Below, piece by piece: positions 46,651-55,752 of a stretch of DNA of 64,000 bases; positions within the stretch are counted from its first letter, which is position 1; each line of letters starts with the position of its first letter. The notes under the pieces are model-generated. The model had not been told where the DNA came from. It searched no databases and saw only the letters and a list, made by a program, of their open reading frames with translations. This stretch comes from Hydrotalea flava (GTDB taxonomy: Bacteria; Bacteroidota; Bacteroidia; Chitinophagales; Chitinophagaceae): NCBI RefSeq assembly GCF_001623405.1, contig NZ_LUHG01000097.1, positions 62,001-126,000 of the forward strand, read 5' to 3'. The position numbers and the translations under genes were made by a program.

Positions 46651-47889
46651 CTATGCAACTTTTAAAAGGCTTAATTTGCTTTTATTGAACATTTTTTCGG
46701 CATAAGCCAGATCTACATGAAATTCTTTTTGCCGTGATCCGGGTAACTCAAACATGGCATCGGTTAAAATACTTTCGCAAATACTGCGCAATGCTCTGGC
46801 CCCCAGTTTGTATTCCAAAGCTTTTGTAACCATAAAGTCGTATACCTCATCGTCAATAGTTAATATAATATTTTCCAGTTCAAACAAACGCTTGTATTGT
46901 TTAATTAACGCATTTTTAGGCTCCGTTAAAATATTGCGTAAGGTAGATTTATCTAAGGGATCCAAATGGGTTAATACCGGCAAACGGCCTAATAATTCAG
47001 GAATTAAACCAAACGATTTTAAATCTTGTGCACTCACAAATTGCAGCAGGTTGTTTCTTTTATTTTCCTGTTCATCTTTATCTACATTAAATCCAATGGC
47101 ATTGGTATTAATTCTTCTGGCAATTATTTTATCAATACCATCAAAAGCGCCACCACAAATAAATAATATATTTTTTGTGTCTACTTTAATCATTTTTTGT
47201 TCGGGATGTTTTCTGCCGCCCTGCGGAGGAACTAAAACTTCTGTACCTTCCAGCATTTTCAATAATCCCTGTTGAACACCTTCTCCGCTTACATCACGGG
47301 TAATAGATGGGTTATCGCCTTTTCTGGCAATTTTATCAATCTCATCCACATAAACAATTCCTTTTTCTGCAGCATTAACATCATAATTACAATTTTGCAG
47401 CAGGCGCGTTAGCATACTTTCTACATCTTCACCCACATAACCTGCTTCTGTAAAAACAGTAGCATCAACTATGGCAAAAGGTACATTCAGCATTTTGGCA
47501 ATGGTTTTAGCCAACAATGTTTTTCCGGTACCGGTTTCGCCAATCATAATGATATTGCTCTTATCAATTTCAATATCATCTGCCTGTGTTTTTTGAGTAA
47601 TACGTTTATAATGATTGTATACCGCTACACTTAAAACTTTTTTTGCTTCATCCTGCCCAATTACATACTCATCTAAAAACTTTTTAATTTCTAACGGTTT
47701 TTTTATAGATATTTTAGTTGAGTTTGCGGCAGGTTGAATGTTATTATCTTTTACTTCCTGTGCAATAATTTCCTGAGCATGTTCAATGCAATTTTCACAA
47801 ATATGCGCTTCCTGTCCGGCTATCAGAATTTTTACTTCTGCCCGGCTTCTTCCACAAAATGAACAATGTAAATGTGTTTGTTTGGCCAT
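46651..47889 (-). CDS. clpX: ATP-dependent Clp protease ATP-binding subunit ClpX
   Basis: ClpX is the AAA+ unfoldase that feeds ClpP. The 412-residue protein starts with a zinc-binding domain (CSFCGRS and CENCIEHA), followed by Walker A ([15 protein letters not shown], ~115), Walker B ([13 protein letters not shown]) and pore loop [10 protein letters not shown] ClpP-docking loop of the IGF type appears as AIGFNVD. It lies downstream of two clpP genes on the same strand. Confidence 0.97.
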   Translation of the reverse strand: MAKQTHLHCSFCGRSRAEVKILIAGQEAHICENCIEHAQEIIAQEVKDNNIQPAANSTKISIKKPLEIKKFLDEYVIGQDEAKKVLSVAVYNHYKRITQKTQADDIEIDKSNIIMIGETGTGKTLLAKTIAKMLNVPFAIVDATVFTEAGYVGEDVESMLTRLLQNCNYDVNAAEKGIVYVDEIDKIARKGDNPSITRDVSGEGVQQGLLKMLEGTEVLVPPQGGRKHPEQKMIKVDTKNILFICGGAFDGIDKIIARRINTNAIGFNVDKDEQENKRNNLLQFVSAQDLKSFGLIPELLGRLPVLTHLDPLDKSTLRNILTEPKNALIKQYKRLFELENIILTIDDEVYDFMVTKALEYKLGARALRSICESILTDAMFELPGSRQKEFHVDLAYAEKMFNKSKLSLLKVA

Positions 47890-47904
47890 AATACAAGTTT
47901 TGTG

Positions 47905-47947
47905 TGTTTTAATAAGCTGTTAATGAATGGGTTAACACATTAAAACA
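47905..47947. repeat. Nested inverted repeats in the clpP-clpX gap
   Basis: TGTTTTAAT (47905-47913) pairs perfectly with ATTAAAACA (47939-47947), and GTTAA/TTAAC pair inside it. In the clpX leader this may form an RNA hairpin that affects processing or expression. The region is AT-rich, so significance is uncertain. Confidence 0.4.
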
Positions 47948-48047
47948 ACATACAGCCACTGCCCGTAAGTACAGGTAGTGACTGGCAAAGTTACTAATTT
48001 GTTGATACCGTTTAGGTTAAAAGTGACATTCGGTAATGATGCAGGAT

Positions 48048-48686
48048 TTATATCTTGGTAAGTATGGCATCTACAATACCATATTCAACGGCTTCTTTCG
48101 CATCCATCCAATAATCGCGGTCAAAATCTGTCATGATTTGTTCTACTGGTTTACCGCAATTTTCAGCTAAAATTTTAGCGCCTAAATCCTTTGTTTTTTT
48201 CATTTGATCGGCCTGAATTTCAATATCGGCTGATGTGGCCTGAATATAACCACTAAGGCTGGGCTGATGAATCATTACTTCGCCATGCGGGTAAATAAAT
48301 CTTTTCCCCTTTTTGCCAACACTTAATAGAATAGAGCCCATACTGGCAGCTAATCCCATGCAAATAGTGCTTACGGGCGATTGGATGAGTTGAATGGTAT
48401 CATAAATTACCATGCCACTGGTAACTACTCCGCCGGGGCTATTGATGTATAATTTTATTTCTTCTCCGGATTTATCTGCATCTAACAATAACAATTTGCT
48501 CACCAACTCTCTGGCACTTTTATCATCTACTACTCCCCACAAATAAACTGCTCTTCTTTCAAAAAAAAGTTTCTCCATTTTTTTCAGCATCTGAGGGCTC
48601 ATGGGTTCTTTCTCTTCCTTATTGTTGTTTTCATCTTCTCCTTCTTCATTTAAGTAAGGATTAATGATGTATTTGTTTGTAATCAT
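48048..48686 (-). CDS. ClpP protease subunit, second paralogue
   Basis: The 212-residue protein is a ClpP-family serine protease. The catalytic Ser is in LAASMGSILL, His in VMIHQPSLSG and Asp in FDRDYWMDA. It has a longer charged N terminus (NEEGEDENNNKEEKEP) than the neighbouring ClpP. It follows that gene by 48 bases on the same strand. The two may form mixed or separate rings with ClpX. Confidence 0.93.
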   Translation of the reverse strand: MITNKYIINPYLNEEGEDENNNKEEKEPMSPQMLKKMEKLFFERRAVYLWGVVDDKSARELVSKLLLLDADKSGEEIKLYINSPGGVVTSGMVIYDTIQLIQSPVSTICMGLAASMGSILLSVGKKGKRFIYPHGEVMIHQPSLSGYIQATSADIEIQADQMKKTKDLGAKILAENCGKPVEQIMTDFDRDYWMDAKEAVEYGIVDAILTKI

Positions 48687-48734
48687 AAATATTTTGTTTT
48701 AAAATGTTGGTAAAAATGGCAGACAATGCAGCAA

Positions 48735-49436
48735 TTAGTCTTTTTTATCTTTTTTAGGATTACGGAATAAAACCTCATCCACCAATCCATATGCTTTGGC
48801 ATCTTGTGCAGTCATCCAAAAATCTCTGTCGCAGTCTTTACCTACCGTTTCAATATCTTTTCCTGTATGCTCTGCAATTACTTCATACAGTTCTAATTTT
48901 AATTTTTTGATTTCACGGGCAGTAATTTCAATATCTGTTGCCTGACCACCAATAGCGCCACTGGGTTGGTGCAACATAATTCTGCTGTGTTTTAATGCGG
49001 TGCGCTTTCCTTTTACACCTGCACATAATAAAACGGCACCCATACTGGCTGCTACGCCGGTGCAAATGGTAGAAACATCGGGGGTAACAAATTGCATGGT
49101 ATCATAAATACCCATGCCGGCATATACACTGCCACCGGGGCTGTTAATATACATTTGTATGTCTCTGGTGCGGTCAGTACTGTCTAAAAATAATAGTTGT
49201 GCGGTAACAATATTGGCCACATAATCATCAATTGCTTCTCCTAAAAAAATTATACGATCCATCATTAACCGGCTAAAAACATCCATTTGCGCAACATTGA
49301 GCGAACGTTCTTCAATGATATAAGGGGTTAAAGCGGTTGGATTAAAATGGTTGCGGTAATTATGTAATGTTGTACTGCTGATTCTTCTGTGATGAATCGC
49401 ATAATGCTCAAATTCTTTTTGTAAGTCCATGCTCAA
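48735..49436 (-). CDS. clpP: ATP-dependent Clp protease proteolytic subunit ClpP
   Basis: The 233-residue protein contains the canonical ClpP triad: Ser in VAASMGAVLL, His in IMLHQPSGAIGG and Asp in KDCDRDFWM. The motif YINSPGGSVYAGMGIYDTMQ matches standard ClpP. It heads the clpP-clpP-clpX group. A long N-terminal stretch before the SRLMMDRIIFLG start of the mature domain may be a propeptide. Confidence 0.95.
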   Translation of the reverse strand: MSMDLQKEFEHYAIHHRRISSTTLHNYRNHFNPTALTPYIIEERSLNVAQMDVFSRLMMDRIIFLGEAIDDYVANIVTAQLLFLDSTDRTRDIQMYINSPGGSVYAGMGIYDTMQFVTPDVSTICTGVAASMGAVLLCAGVKGKRTALKHSRIMLHQPSGAIGGQATDIEITAREIKKLKLELYEVIAEHTGKDIETVGKDCDRDFWMTAQDAKAYGLVDEVLFRNPKKDKKD

Positions 49437-49515
49437 TTAATTTTGAATGAAGGTAAGGGTTTAGGATATTCAAATACCATGCAAAAAAAACAATACGACA
49501 AAATTACAGGTTAGC

Positions 49516-49555
49516 TATTTTGTTTAAAAAAAATAAAAAAATTTTAAACAAAATA
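49516..49555. repeat. 14-bp perfect inverted repeat between clpP and the pterin synthase
   Basis: TATTTTGTTTAAAA (49516-49529) is the exact reverse complement of 49542-49555, around a 12-base A-rich loop. It lies about 80-120 bases upstream of clpP in the 343-bp divergent spacer. The arms are AT-rich. It may be a DNA site or a weak hairpin. Confidence 0.5.
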
Positions 49556-49632
49556 ATCATTAATTGGTTACTATAGGTTAGCAGGCTAATTTTGATAAAT
49601 ATTTCAGTGTATTCAAAAGGGCTTTCTATCGG

Positions 49633-49674
49633 TACAGGCCACTTGATCAGCACACTTCTGATGCAGTGCCTGTA
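49633..49674 (+). repeat. Extended hairpin in the leader of the pterin synthase gene
   Basis: TACAGG-C-CACT pairs with AGTGCCTGTA with one bulged base, and an inner stem ATCAG/CTGAT closes a 7-base loop. The 42-base structure has good GC content and could fold in RNA upstream of the pterin synthase-folE pair. It does not match the preQ1 riboswitch or any RNA I know. No T run follows. Confidence 0.4.
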
Positions 49675-49722
49675 GAAAAAGTTTTCAGTAGGGGTTTTAA
49701 ATTTATTTAAGTGTACAACAGA

Positions 49723-49738
49723 AACTGTTTGAACAGTT
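49723..49738. promoter_or_regulatory. Palindrome upstream of the pterin synthase gene
   Basis: AACTGTT-TG-AACAGTT is a perfect 7-bp inverted repeat ending 42 bases before the start codon. It resembles a dimeric repressor operator. The regulator is unknown. Confidence 0.4.
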
Positions 49739-49779
49739 GTATGTGAATTGCATCAGCAAGTGAAACAGTAAGGAAAATT

Positions 49780-50196
49780 ATGAAGCAAAATAAAGTAGCA
49801 GTATATCGTAAAGAACATTTTAATGCCGCCCACAGGTTGCACAATCATGCATGGAGTGATGAAAAAAATGCAACTGTATTTGGTTCATGTAATAATAAAA
49901 ATTTTCATGGTCATAATTATGAATTAATTGTGAAAGTAACCGGTGAACCCAACCCCGATACCGGTTATGTGTTAGATTTAAAAGTTTTGAGTGCATTGAT
50001 AAAAAAAGAAATATTAGACCAATTTGATCATAAAAATTTGAATTTAGATACGGTTTACTTTCAACAAGTAAACCCCACAGCCGAAAACATAGCAAAAGTT
50101 ATTTATCAGTTGCTGCGTGATAAGCTGGACGAACAATTAGAACTAAAAATATTTTTATATGAAACAGAGCGAAACTATGTCGAGTATCCAGCTTAA
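49780..50196 (+). CDS. 6-pyruvoyl-tetrahydropterin synthase / 6-carboxytetrahydropterin synthase family protein
   Basis: The 138-residue protein is a PTPS/QueD family zinc enzyme acting on dihydroneopterin triphosphate. Zinc His residues are in FNAAHRL and HGHNY. The motif CNNKNFHGHNY has the long Cys-to-His spacing of tetrahydrobiopterin-type PTPS rather than the short CxxxHGH of E. coli QueD, and the ending YETERNYVEY also resembles PTPS. The product may thus be a biopterin-like compound instead of the queuosine intermediate. It overlaps folE. Confidence 0.88.
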   Translation: MKQNKVAVYRKEHFNAAHRLHNHAWSDEKNATVFGSCNNKNFHGHNYELIVKVTGEPNPDTGYVLDLKVLSALIKKEILDQFDHKNLNLDTVYFQQVNPTAENIAKVIYQLLRDKLDEQLELKIFLYETERNYVEYPA

Positions 50197-50881
50197 TGGC
50201 AAAACTAAAGTAGAATTAACCGATGTATTAATTGATGAAATGGGCGATAATCACATCCTCACATCTGTAGATACACCACTTCGGGAAGATGCGTTCGATT
50301 TATCTGATGAGGAAAAAACAAAAGCTATTGAAAAACATTTCCGTTCTATTATGGAAATTATGGGGTTAGATTTAACTGATGACAGTTTAAAAGGCACGCC
50401 TAAGCGAGTGGCAAAAATGTATATTAAAGAAATATTCAGAGGATTGAATCCTGCTAACAAGCCTAAAGTGGCATTGTTTAATAATACCTATCAATATAAC
50501 CAAATGCTGGTTGAAAAAAATATTTCTTTTTACAGCAATTGCGAACATCACTTTGTACCCATTATTGGAAAAGCGCATGTAGGCTATATTAGCAATGGTA
50601 AAGTAATAGGATTAAGCAAGCTAAACCGAATGGTAGGATATTTTGCTAAAAGGCCACAGGTGCAAGAACGGCTTACCATGCAAATAGGTACCGAATTACA
50701 ACAAATTTTGGGTACCAACGATGTAGCAGTTGTAATTGATGCAAAGCATTTATGTGTGGCTAGCAGAGGTGTTGAAGATGATACTTCTACTACCATTACC
50801 TCTTTTTACGAAGGTAAATTTAAAGAAGAAACTACCCGGAATGAATTTCTGAAATATTTGGAATTGAACACGAAGTTCTGA
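50159..50881 (+). CDS. folE: GTP cyclohydrolase I
   Basis: FolE converts GTP to dihydroneopterin triphosphate, the substrate of the enzyme encoded just upstream. The 240-residue protein has FYSNCEHHFVPIIGKAHVGY (zinc Cys and His), GLSKLNRMVGYFAKRPQVQE and KHLCVASRGVED with the second Cys. The start at 50159 lies inside the upstream gene (38-base overlap); ATG 50177 is a good alternative. The overlap suggests coupled production of the two enzymes. Confidence 0.96.
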   Translation: MKQSETMSSIQLNGKTKVELTDVLIDEMGDNHILTSVDTPLREDAFDLSDEEKTKAIEKHFRSIMEIMGLDLTDDSLKGTPKRVAKMYIKEIFRGLNPANKPKVALFNNTYQYNQMLVEKNISFYSNCEHHFVPIIGKAHVGYISNGKVIGLSKLNRMVGYFAKRPQVQERLTMQIGTELQQILGTNDVAVVIDAKHLCVASRGVEDDTSTTITSFYEGKFKEETTRNEFLKYLELNTKF

Positions 50882-50903
50882 GAGAAAAGCCCGATGCACA
50901 ATT

Positions 50904-50930
50904 GGCCGGTTGTTTTTGCTACCGGCTTTT
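50904..50930 (+). terminator. Terminator after folE
   Basis: GCCGGT pairs with ACCGGC around a ten-base loop and is followed by TTTTG. It lies 23 bases after the folE stop. Confidence 0.65.
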
Positions 50931-51297
50931 GTATGCATATAATACCAACTATTTTAAATATTTTACAGGATAGTTGTATAAAACAATACTTCGGTTTTTA
51001 ATTTATAAGTATACTTGCATTAATTTTAAATGGATGTTTTATTGGCAGCAGATGAAAACATTTAAAAAGCAATCGTAATTTTTAATCATTATTGTTCGGC
51101 AAAATTTAACTTAAAAATCGCTGTAATACTTTGCTGTAAAGAATTACAGGCTAAAAAATGATTGTTTCAAAATTGGAGGGAATACCCATCTTTTGAAATC
51201 GGCTGAAATATGGTTCTGTAAAGGGTTTGAGCCATTATTTTACAATTTTAGTCGGACAACAATGATTTTTAATATAGGATTCAATAAATTTTTTACA
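50931..51297 (+). other. Non-coding stretch before fabD with two hairpins
   Basis: No convincing protein is seen in this gap. An ORF extending fabD upstream to 51193 exists, but its extra N terminus has no family similarity. ATGTTTT (51034-51040) pairs with AAAACAT (51055-51061). CTGTAATACTTT (51121-51132) pairs with AAAGAATTACAG (51138-51149) with one mismatch and a 5-base loop, a stable hairpin. The stretch may hold a long structured fabD leader or a small RNA; neither is proven. Confidence 0.35.
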
Positions 51298-52188
51298 ATG
51301 AAACATGCTTATGTTTTTCCGGGACAGGGTGCACAATTTAGTGGAATGGGTAAACCATTGTATGAGCAACATGCTGTTGCAAAGGAAATGTTTGAAAAGG
51401 CAAATGAAATATTGGGTTTTCGTATTAGCGATATCATGTTTACCGGTACTGAGGAAGCATTGAAACAAACCAATGTAACACAACCGGCAGTTTTTTTGCA
51501 TGCAGTGATTGCTTATGTCACGTTGCCTGCACCAAAGCCTGATATGGTGGCAGGCCATTCGTTGGGAGAGTTTTCTGCCTTGGTAGCCAATGAAGTGTTA
51601 CAATTTGAAGATGCGTTACGATTAGTGGCAGTTCGTGCCAATGCCATGCAAAAAGCCTGTGCATTAGAACCATCTACTATGGCCGCCATATTAGCATTGC
51701 CCGATGAAAAAGTTGAGGCCATTTGTGCGGAAGTACAACAGGAAACAGGCGAAGTGGTGGTGGCTGCCAATTACAATTGTCCCGGACAATTGGTGATTAG
51801 TGGTACCATTAAAGGAGTGGAAATTGCCTGCGAAAAAATGAAAGCAGCAGGCGCCAAACGTGCTTTGGTATTGCCCGTTGGAGGAGCTTTTCATTCTCCT
51901 TTAATGGAGCCTGCCAAAAAAGAATTAGCCGAAGCCATTCAAAAAACCAATTTTAGTGAACCCGTTTGCCCGATTTATCAAAATGTTGTGGCACAGGCAG
52001 TGAATGATGCCAAAACCATTCAACAAAATTTAATAGCGCAATTAACCGGTGCTGTTAAATGGACACAAAGTGTGGAAGCAATGGTTGCTGACGGTGCTAC
52101 GCATTTTACAGAAGTAGGTCCGGGTAAAGTATTGCAGGGGTTGGTTCAAAAAATTGCAAAGAATATTACAACAGATGGCGTTAGTTAA
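51298..52188 (+). CDS. fabD: Malonyl-CoA--ACP transacylase
   Basis: FabD loads malonyl groups on acyl carrier protein for fatty acid synthesis. The 296-residue protein starts MKHAYVFPGQGAQFSGMGK, has the active-site GHSLGEFSAL (Ser ~88) and later GGAFHSPLM with the catalytic His, plus GPGKVLQGLV at the end. The inner ATG at 51298 is preferred over the in-frame ATG 35 codons upstream because it gives the family N terminus. Confidence 0.96.
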   Translation: MKHAYVFPGQGAQFSGMGKPLYEQHAVAKEMFEKANEILGFRISDIMFTGTEEALKQTNVTQPAVFLHAVIAYVTLPAPKPDMVAGHSLGEFSALVANEVLQFEDALRLVAVRANAMQKACALEPSTMAAILALPDEKVEAICAEVQQETGEVVVAANYNCPGQLVISGTIKGVEIACEKMKAAGAKRALVLPVGGAFHSPLMEPAKKELAEAIQKTNFSEPVCPIYQNVVAQAVNDAKTIQQNLIAQLTGAVKWTQSVEAMVADGATHFTEVGPGKVLQGLVQKIAKNITTDGVS

Positions 52189-52211
52189 AATGCCCAAAAA
52201 AAATATAAACG

Positions 52212-52248
52212 AAAATGGGTAGCCGTTATTGAAAGCTACCCATTTTAT
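52212..52248. terminator. Bidirectional terminator between fabD and the GNAT gene
   Basis: AAAATGGGTAGC pairs perfectly with GCTACCCATTTT around an 11-base loop, flanked by A and T runs. It separates two convergent genes. Confidence 0.9.
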
Positions 52249-52251
52249 TTT

Positions 52252-52701
52252 TTAAAACTGAAGCGAGCAGTTCATCCATTCATCTTCAATTTTGGCATTA
52301 TACTTTTTATAAAATTGAATGGCAGGTTCATTCCAATTCAATACCTGCCATACCATTCCATTTAGTTTTTTTTCTTTTGCTTCCTGAATAAGCGCATCAA
52401 AAAGCAGGCTGCCAATTTTTTTACCCCTCATTTGTTCCGTTACCAAAATATCTTCTAAATACATGCGCTGCCCCTTCCAGGTACTGTACCGAATATAGTA
52501 AAGTGCAAATGCCTGAACTACACCCTCTACTTCGGCTACCAATGCCCACCAAACAGGCTTTTCACCAAATCCGCTTTCTTCAAAATGTTGTAAGGTAACG
52601 GTTACTTCTTCTGGTGCTTTTTCAAAAACAGCCAGTTCATGAATTAATTCCAATAATCTTGCGCAATCTTTTTTTTCAGCTTTTCTAATTTGAATATTCA
52701 T
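52252..52701 (-). CDS. GNAT family N-acetyltransferase
   Basis: The 149-residue protein starts MNIQIRKAEKKDCARLLELI and shows the acetyl-CoA-binding loop EQMRGKKIGSLLFDALIQEA and the later WNEPAIQFYKKYNAKIEDEW. It resembles the diamine/thialysine acetyltransferase group (SSAT-like), but the substrate is unknown. Starting at 52701 avoids overlapping the upstream PLP enzyme gene, whose stop is 52709. Confidence 0.88.
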   Translation of the reverse strand: MNIQIRKAEKKDCARLLELIHELAVFEKAPEEVTVTLQHFEESGFGEKPVWWALVAEVEGVVQAFALYYIRYSTWKGQRMYLEDILVTEQMRGKKIGSLLFDALIQEAKEKKLNGMVWQVLNWNEPAIQFYKKYNAKIEDEWMNCSLQF

Positions 52702-52708
52702 ATGTTTA

Positions 52709-53932
52709 TTAAGATAATGCCTGATCAAAATCATTTAAAATATCTGCAATATTTTCAATACCCACACTTAACCGAATTAATCCATCTGTAATGCCAAATT
52801 TCAAACGTTCTTCCACGCTAACGCCTCTGTGGCTCATGCTGGCGGGGTGGGATAATAAAGTATCTAATGTGCCCAGTGAAATTGCCCGAACACACATTTG
52901 CAATTTATCTATAAATTTTTTACCTGCTTCTAATCCCCCTTTTACTTCAAAGCTCATGAGTGCGCCGGGATGTTTCATTTGTTTGGCTGCAATAGCATAA
53001 TCAGGATGGGTTGCTAATCCGGCATAATTTACTTTTTCAATGGCCGGGTGCTGGTCTAAAAATTCAGCTACTGCTTTTGCGTTACTGCAATGGCGGTCCA
53101 TCCGCAATTCCAGCGTCTTTAATCCGTTCATCAATAAAAAAGCATCAAAGGGATTGCTGTTGCCGCCTAGTAAAACCTGCCATTTCCAGGCATGTGTTTG
53201 CATAAATTCAATATCATTTCCAATTAAAACACCACCAATGGCTGTACCATGCCCGTTTAAAAATTTAGTGGTAGAGTGAAAAACAAAATCAACGCCATAT
53301 TTAAAAGGTTGTTGTAAATAAGGTGTAGCAAATGTATTATCTACGGAAACCAGTATATGATGTTGTTTTGCAAGTTGGGTAATGGCTGCAATGTCGATAC
53401 ACTGAATGGTTGGGTTTGCCGGGGTTTCTAAATGCACTAATTTGATGGCCGGATTTTTTTTGATGATATCTTCCACCTGTGCCATATCTCTTAAATCTGC
53501 AATAATAGTGTGAACGCCGGCATTTGATAAAACTTTTAGTAGTAATTCATGAGTGCCGCCATATAAGGAGTAATGCGATAATACGGCATCTCCTGCTTTT
53601 AGTGTGCTCATGAAAAGAGTTGTCATTGCTGCCTGTCCGCTGGCATGTAACAATGCTTTCAATTGTAACGGTGTGCCATTGCTGTTTTTTATGCCAAAGG
53701 CTTCTAATGCTGCAATGGTTTCTTCTGCAGCCGTAAAAGTAGGGTTGCCCCAACGGCCATAAATTCTGGATTTATCTTCCCCTGCAAATCTTTCCATTCC
53801 TTCTTCTGCAGTAGAAAAAGTAAATGTAGATGTGGCATAGATTGGTGTAATATGTGCAAACTCGGCATTTTCCTCACTGGTGCTATGCAATGCAACTGAA
53901 CTGATGCCGGTAAAGGGGAATACGTGCTTCAT
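52709..53932 (-). CDS. Cys/Met metabolism PLP-dependent enzyme
   Basis: The 407-residue protein belongs to the cystathionine gamma-synthase / gamma-lyase / O-acylhomoserine sulfhydrylase family. It has IYGRWGNPTFTAAEETIAAL (phosphate site), VHLETPANPTIQCIDIAAI, VSVDNTFATPYLQQP and the PLP lysine in FHSTTKFLNGHGT. The C-terminal motif is RLSVGIENIADILNDF. The reaction cannot be decided from sequence alone; methionine gamma-lyase and gamma-synthase are both possible. The GNAT gene follows after seven bases. Confidence 0.92.
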   Translation of the reverse strand: MKHVFPFTGISSVALHSTSEENAEFAHITPIYATSTFTFSTAEEGMERFAGEDKSRIYGRWGNPTFTAAEETIAALEAFGIKNSNGTPLQLKALLHASGQAAMTTLFMSTLKAGDAVLSHYSLYGGTHELLLKVLSNAGVHTIIADLRDMAQVEDIIKKNPAIKLVHLETPANPTIQCIDIAAITQLAKQHHILVSVDNTFATPYLQQPFKYGVDFVFHSTTKFLNGHGTAIGGVLIGNDIEFMQTHAWKWQVLLGGNSNPFDAFLLMNGLKTLELRMDRHCSNAKAVAEFLDQHPAIEKVNYAGLATHPDYAIAAKQMKHPGALMSFEVKGGLEAGKKFIDKLQMCVRAISLGTLDTLLSHPASMSHRGVSVEERLKFGITDGLIRLSVGIENIADILNDFDQALS

Positions 53933-53963
53933 AATTTGGCTGGTTTTATGGTACTATAGGTTA

Positions 53964-53971
53964 CAAAAATA
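53964..53971 (-). promoter_or_regulatory. Candidate -7 element of the Cys/Met PLP enzyme gene
   Basis: TATTTTTG on the minus strand fits TAnnTTTG and lies about 30 bases before the start codon. No clear -33 element is seen. Confidence 0.35.
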
Positions 53972-54103
53972 AAGGTGAATTTAAAGTATACCTGCGATTA
54001 TTTTTCGGGATGCGGTTTATTTTTATAAGAAGGTTCGAATTGAGCTGTTTTTTATTTAATTTTAATCAACAACTTTTTTTTGATCGAATAGAACGTATTG
54101 AAC

Positions 54104-54592
54104 ATGAAATCGCTAATTATTTCTTATGCCATTTATAATCAATGGGCTAATTTGCAATTGATACATGTTATTCAAAATTTAGAACCGGCAAAGCACCATC
54201 AAACAGTGGTGAGTAGTTTTCCAAGTATATACAGTACGTTATTACATTTAATGGGTGCAGAAACCATTTGGTGGCAGCGGCTGCGCGAAGAGCCACAAAC
54301 TGCATGGCAATTAAAAGATGCCGGATTAAGTACCAGCGATGTACTGAATGGCTTGGCCCGTCAGGATACACTATGGGTGGAATGGATGAATGGTTTAAAT
54401 GATGAACAATTGGAAAAGGTGATCGTATATAAAAATTTAAAAAAAGAGTATTTTGAGCAGCCTTTGTGGCAAATATTGCTGCATATTTTTAATCACAGTA
54501 CCTATCACAGAGGTCAGTTGGTAACCATGTTACGGCAATTGGGCATAACAGAATTGCCATCTACAGATTATATACAGTGGGTTAGAATATAA
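54104..54592 (+). CDS. DinB-family protein
   Basis: The 162-residue protein has the four-helix DinB/YfiT pattern, with metal His candidates in TLLHLMGAETIWW and IFNHSTYHRGQLVTMLRQLG. The family includes bacillithiol- and mycothiol-related transferases; function here is unknown. The ATG at 54104 is preferred to the TTG two codons upstream. It is convergent with fabH. Confidence 0.88.
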   Translation: MKSLIISYAIYNQWANLQLIHVIQNLEPAKHHQTVVSSFPSIYSTLLHLMGAETIWWQRLREEPQTAWQLKDAGLSTSDVLNGLARQDTLWVEWMNGLNDEQLEKVIVYKNLKKEYFEQPLWQILLHIFNHSTYHRGQLVTMLRQLGITELPSTDYIQWVRI

Positions 54593-54619
54593 AAAAGGTG
54601 ATGGAATACCGCCATCACC
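54591..54619 (-). terminator. Terminator of fabH
   Basis: GGTGATGG pairs with CCATCACC around a seven-base loop. On the minus strand it is followed by six T residues, so it ends the fabH transcript. The plus side lacks a T run. Confidence 0.8.
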
Positions 54620-54640
54620 TCAACAAATTCAATTGTTCTT

Positions 54641-55630
54641 TTAATAAGCCCATTTCAGCAAAATGGCCCCCCATGTAAAACCACCTCCAAAAGCAGATAA
54701 AACAATATTATCGCCTTTATTTAAGCGGTCTTCCCATTCCCATAAGCAAAGCGGAATGGTAGCAGCAGTTGTATTGCCATATCGTTGAATGTTAATCATC
54801 ACTTTTTCTTTGTCTAAACCCATCCTGTTGGCTGTAGCATCAATAATTCTAAGATTGGCCTGATGGGGTACCAGCCATGCTATATCTGCTGCAGTCAGAT
54901 TGTTTCTTTCCATAATTTCAGCGCTCACATCTGCCATTCCCTTCACTGCAAATTTAAATACAGCCTGTCCTTCCTGATAGGCAAAATGCTCTTTTGCTAA
55001 AACAGTTTCAACAGTGGCGGGTTTTACAGAACCACCTGCTTTCATGTGCAGGTATTTGGCACCTGAACCATCACTGCGTAAAATACTATCCCGAATACCC
55101 AATTCTTCAGTGTTGGCTTCTAACAATACGGCACCGGCACCATCTCCAAAAATAATACAGGTGGAGCGGTCGGTATAATCTATAATGGCACTCATTTTAT
55201 CTACACCCACTACAATTACTTTTTTGTAGCGGCCGCTTTCTATTAAGCTCGCACCGGTAGTAAGGGCAAATAAAAAGCCACTGCAGGCTGCACTCAAATC
55301 GAATCCCCAGGCATTGGTGGCGCCTAATTTATCTGCAATAATATTGGCAGTAGCGGGGAAAACCATATCGGGTGTAACGGTGGCACAAATAATACAGTCA
55401 ATATCGGTTGCTTGTAATTTTTTTTTCTTTAATATTTCCTGGATAGCAGGAACAGCCATATCGCTGCTGCCTTTGCCGGGTTCTTTTAAAATTCTGCGTT
55501 CTTCTATTCCTGTACGGGTTCTTATCCATTCATCATTGGTATCCACCATTTTCTCCAAATCAAAATTTGTTAGTTTTGTTTCGGGTACATAACCTCCAAC
55601 AGCGGTAATAGCGGCTGAAATCTTGCTCAT
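54641..55630 (-). CDS. fabH: 3-oxoacyl-ACP synthase III
   Basis: FabH starts fatty acid chains by condensing acetyl-CoA with malonyl-ACP. The 329-residue protein has the catalytic Cys in [13 protein letters not shown] (~113), His in VPHQANLRI and Asn in [10 protein letters not shown]. The N-terminal [18 protein letters not shown] is diagnostic. It is divergent from ruvA. Other fab genes, including fabD, lie nearby but not adjacent. Confidence 0.95.
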   Translation of the reverse strand: MSKISAAITAVGGYVPETKLTNFDLEKMVDTNDEWIRTRTGIEERRILKEPGKGSSDMAVPAIQEILKKKKLQATDIDCIICATVTPDMVFPATANIIADKLGATNAWGFDLSAACSGFLFALTTGASLIESGRYKKVIVVGVDKMSAIIDYTDRSTCIIFGDGAGAVLLEANTEELGIRDSILRSDGSGAKYLHMKAGGSVKPATVETVLAKEHFAYQEGQAVFKFAVKGMADVSAEIMERNNLTAADIAWLVPHQANLRIIDATANRMGLDKEKVMINIQRYGNTTAATIPLCLWEWEDRLNKGDNIVLSAFGGGFTWGAILLKWAY

Positions 55631-55752
55631 ATAATTGTAGTACTTTTTTGTAAAAATGACCGCAAATATCCGCTTTTATTTTAGAATACTATCATATTGG
55701 CCTATTTGCAGGTTATATTATGAATGAAAACCCTATTTTTGACCCTGCAACT

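Noticed and set aside
46465-46665. 66-codon plus-strand ORF
   Set aside because: It is antisense to the 47-residue minus-strand ORF, which has clear amphipathic helices.
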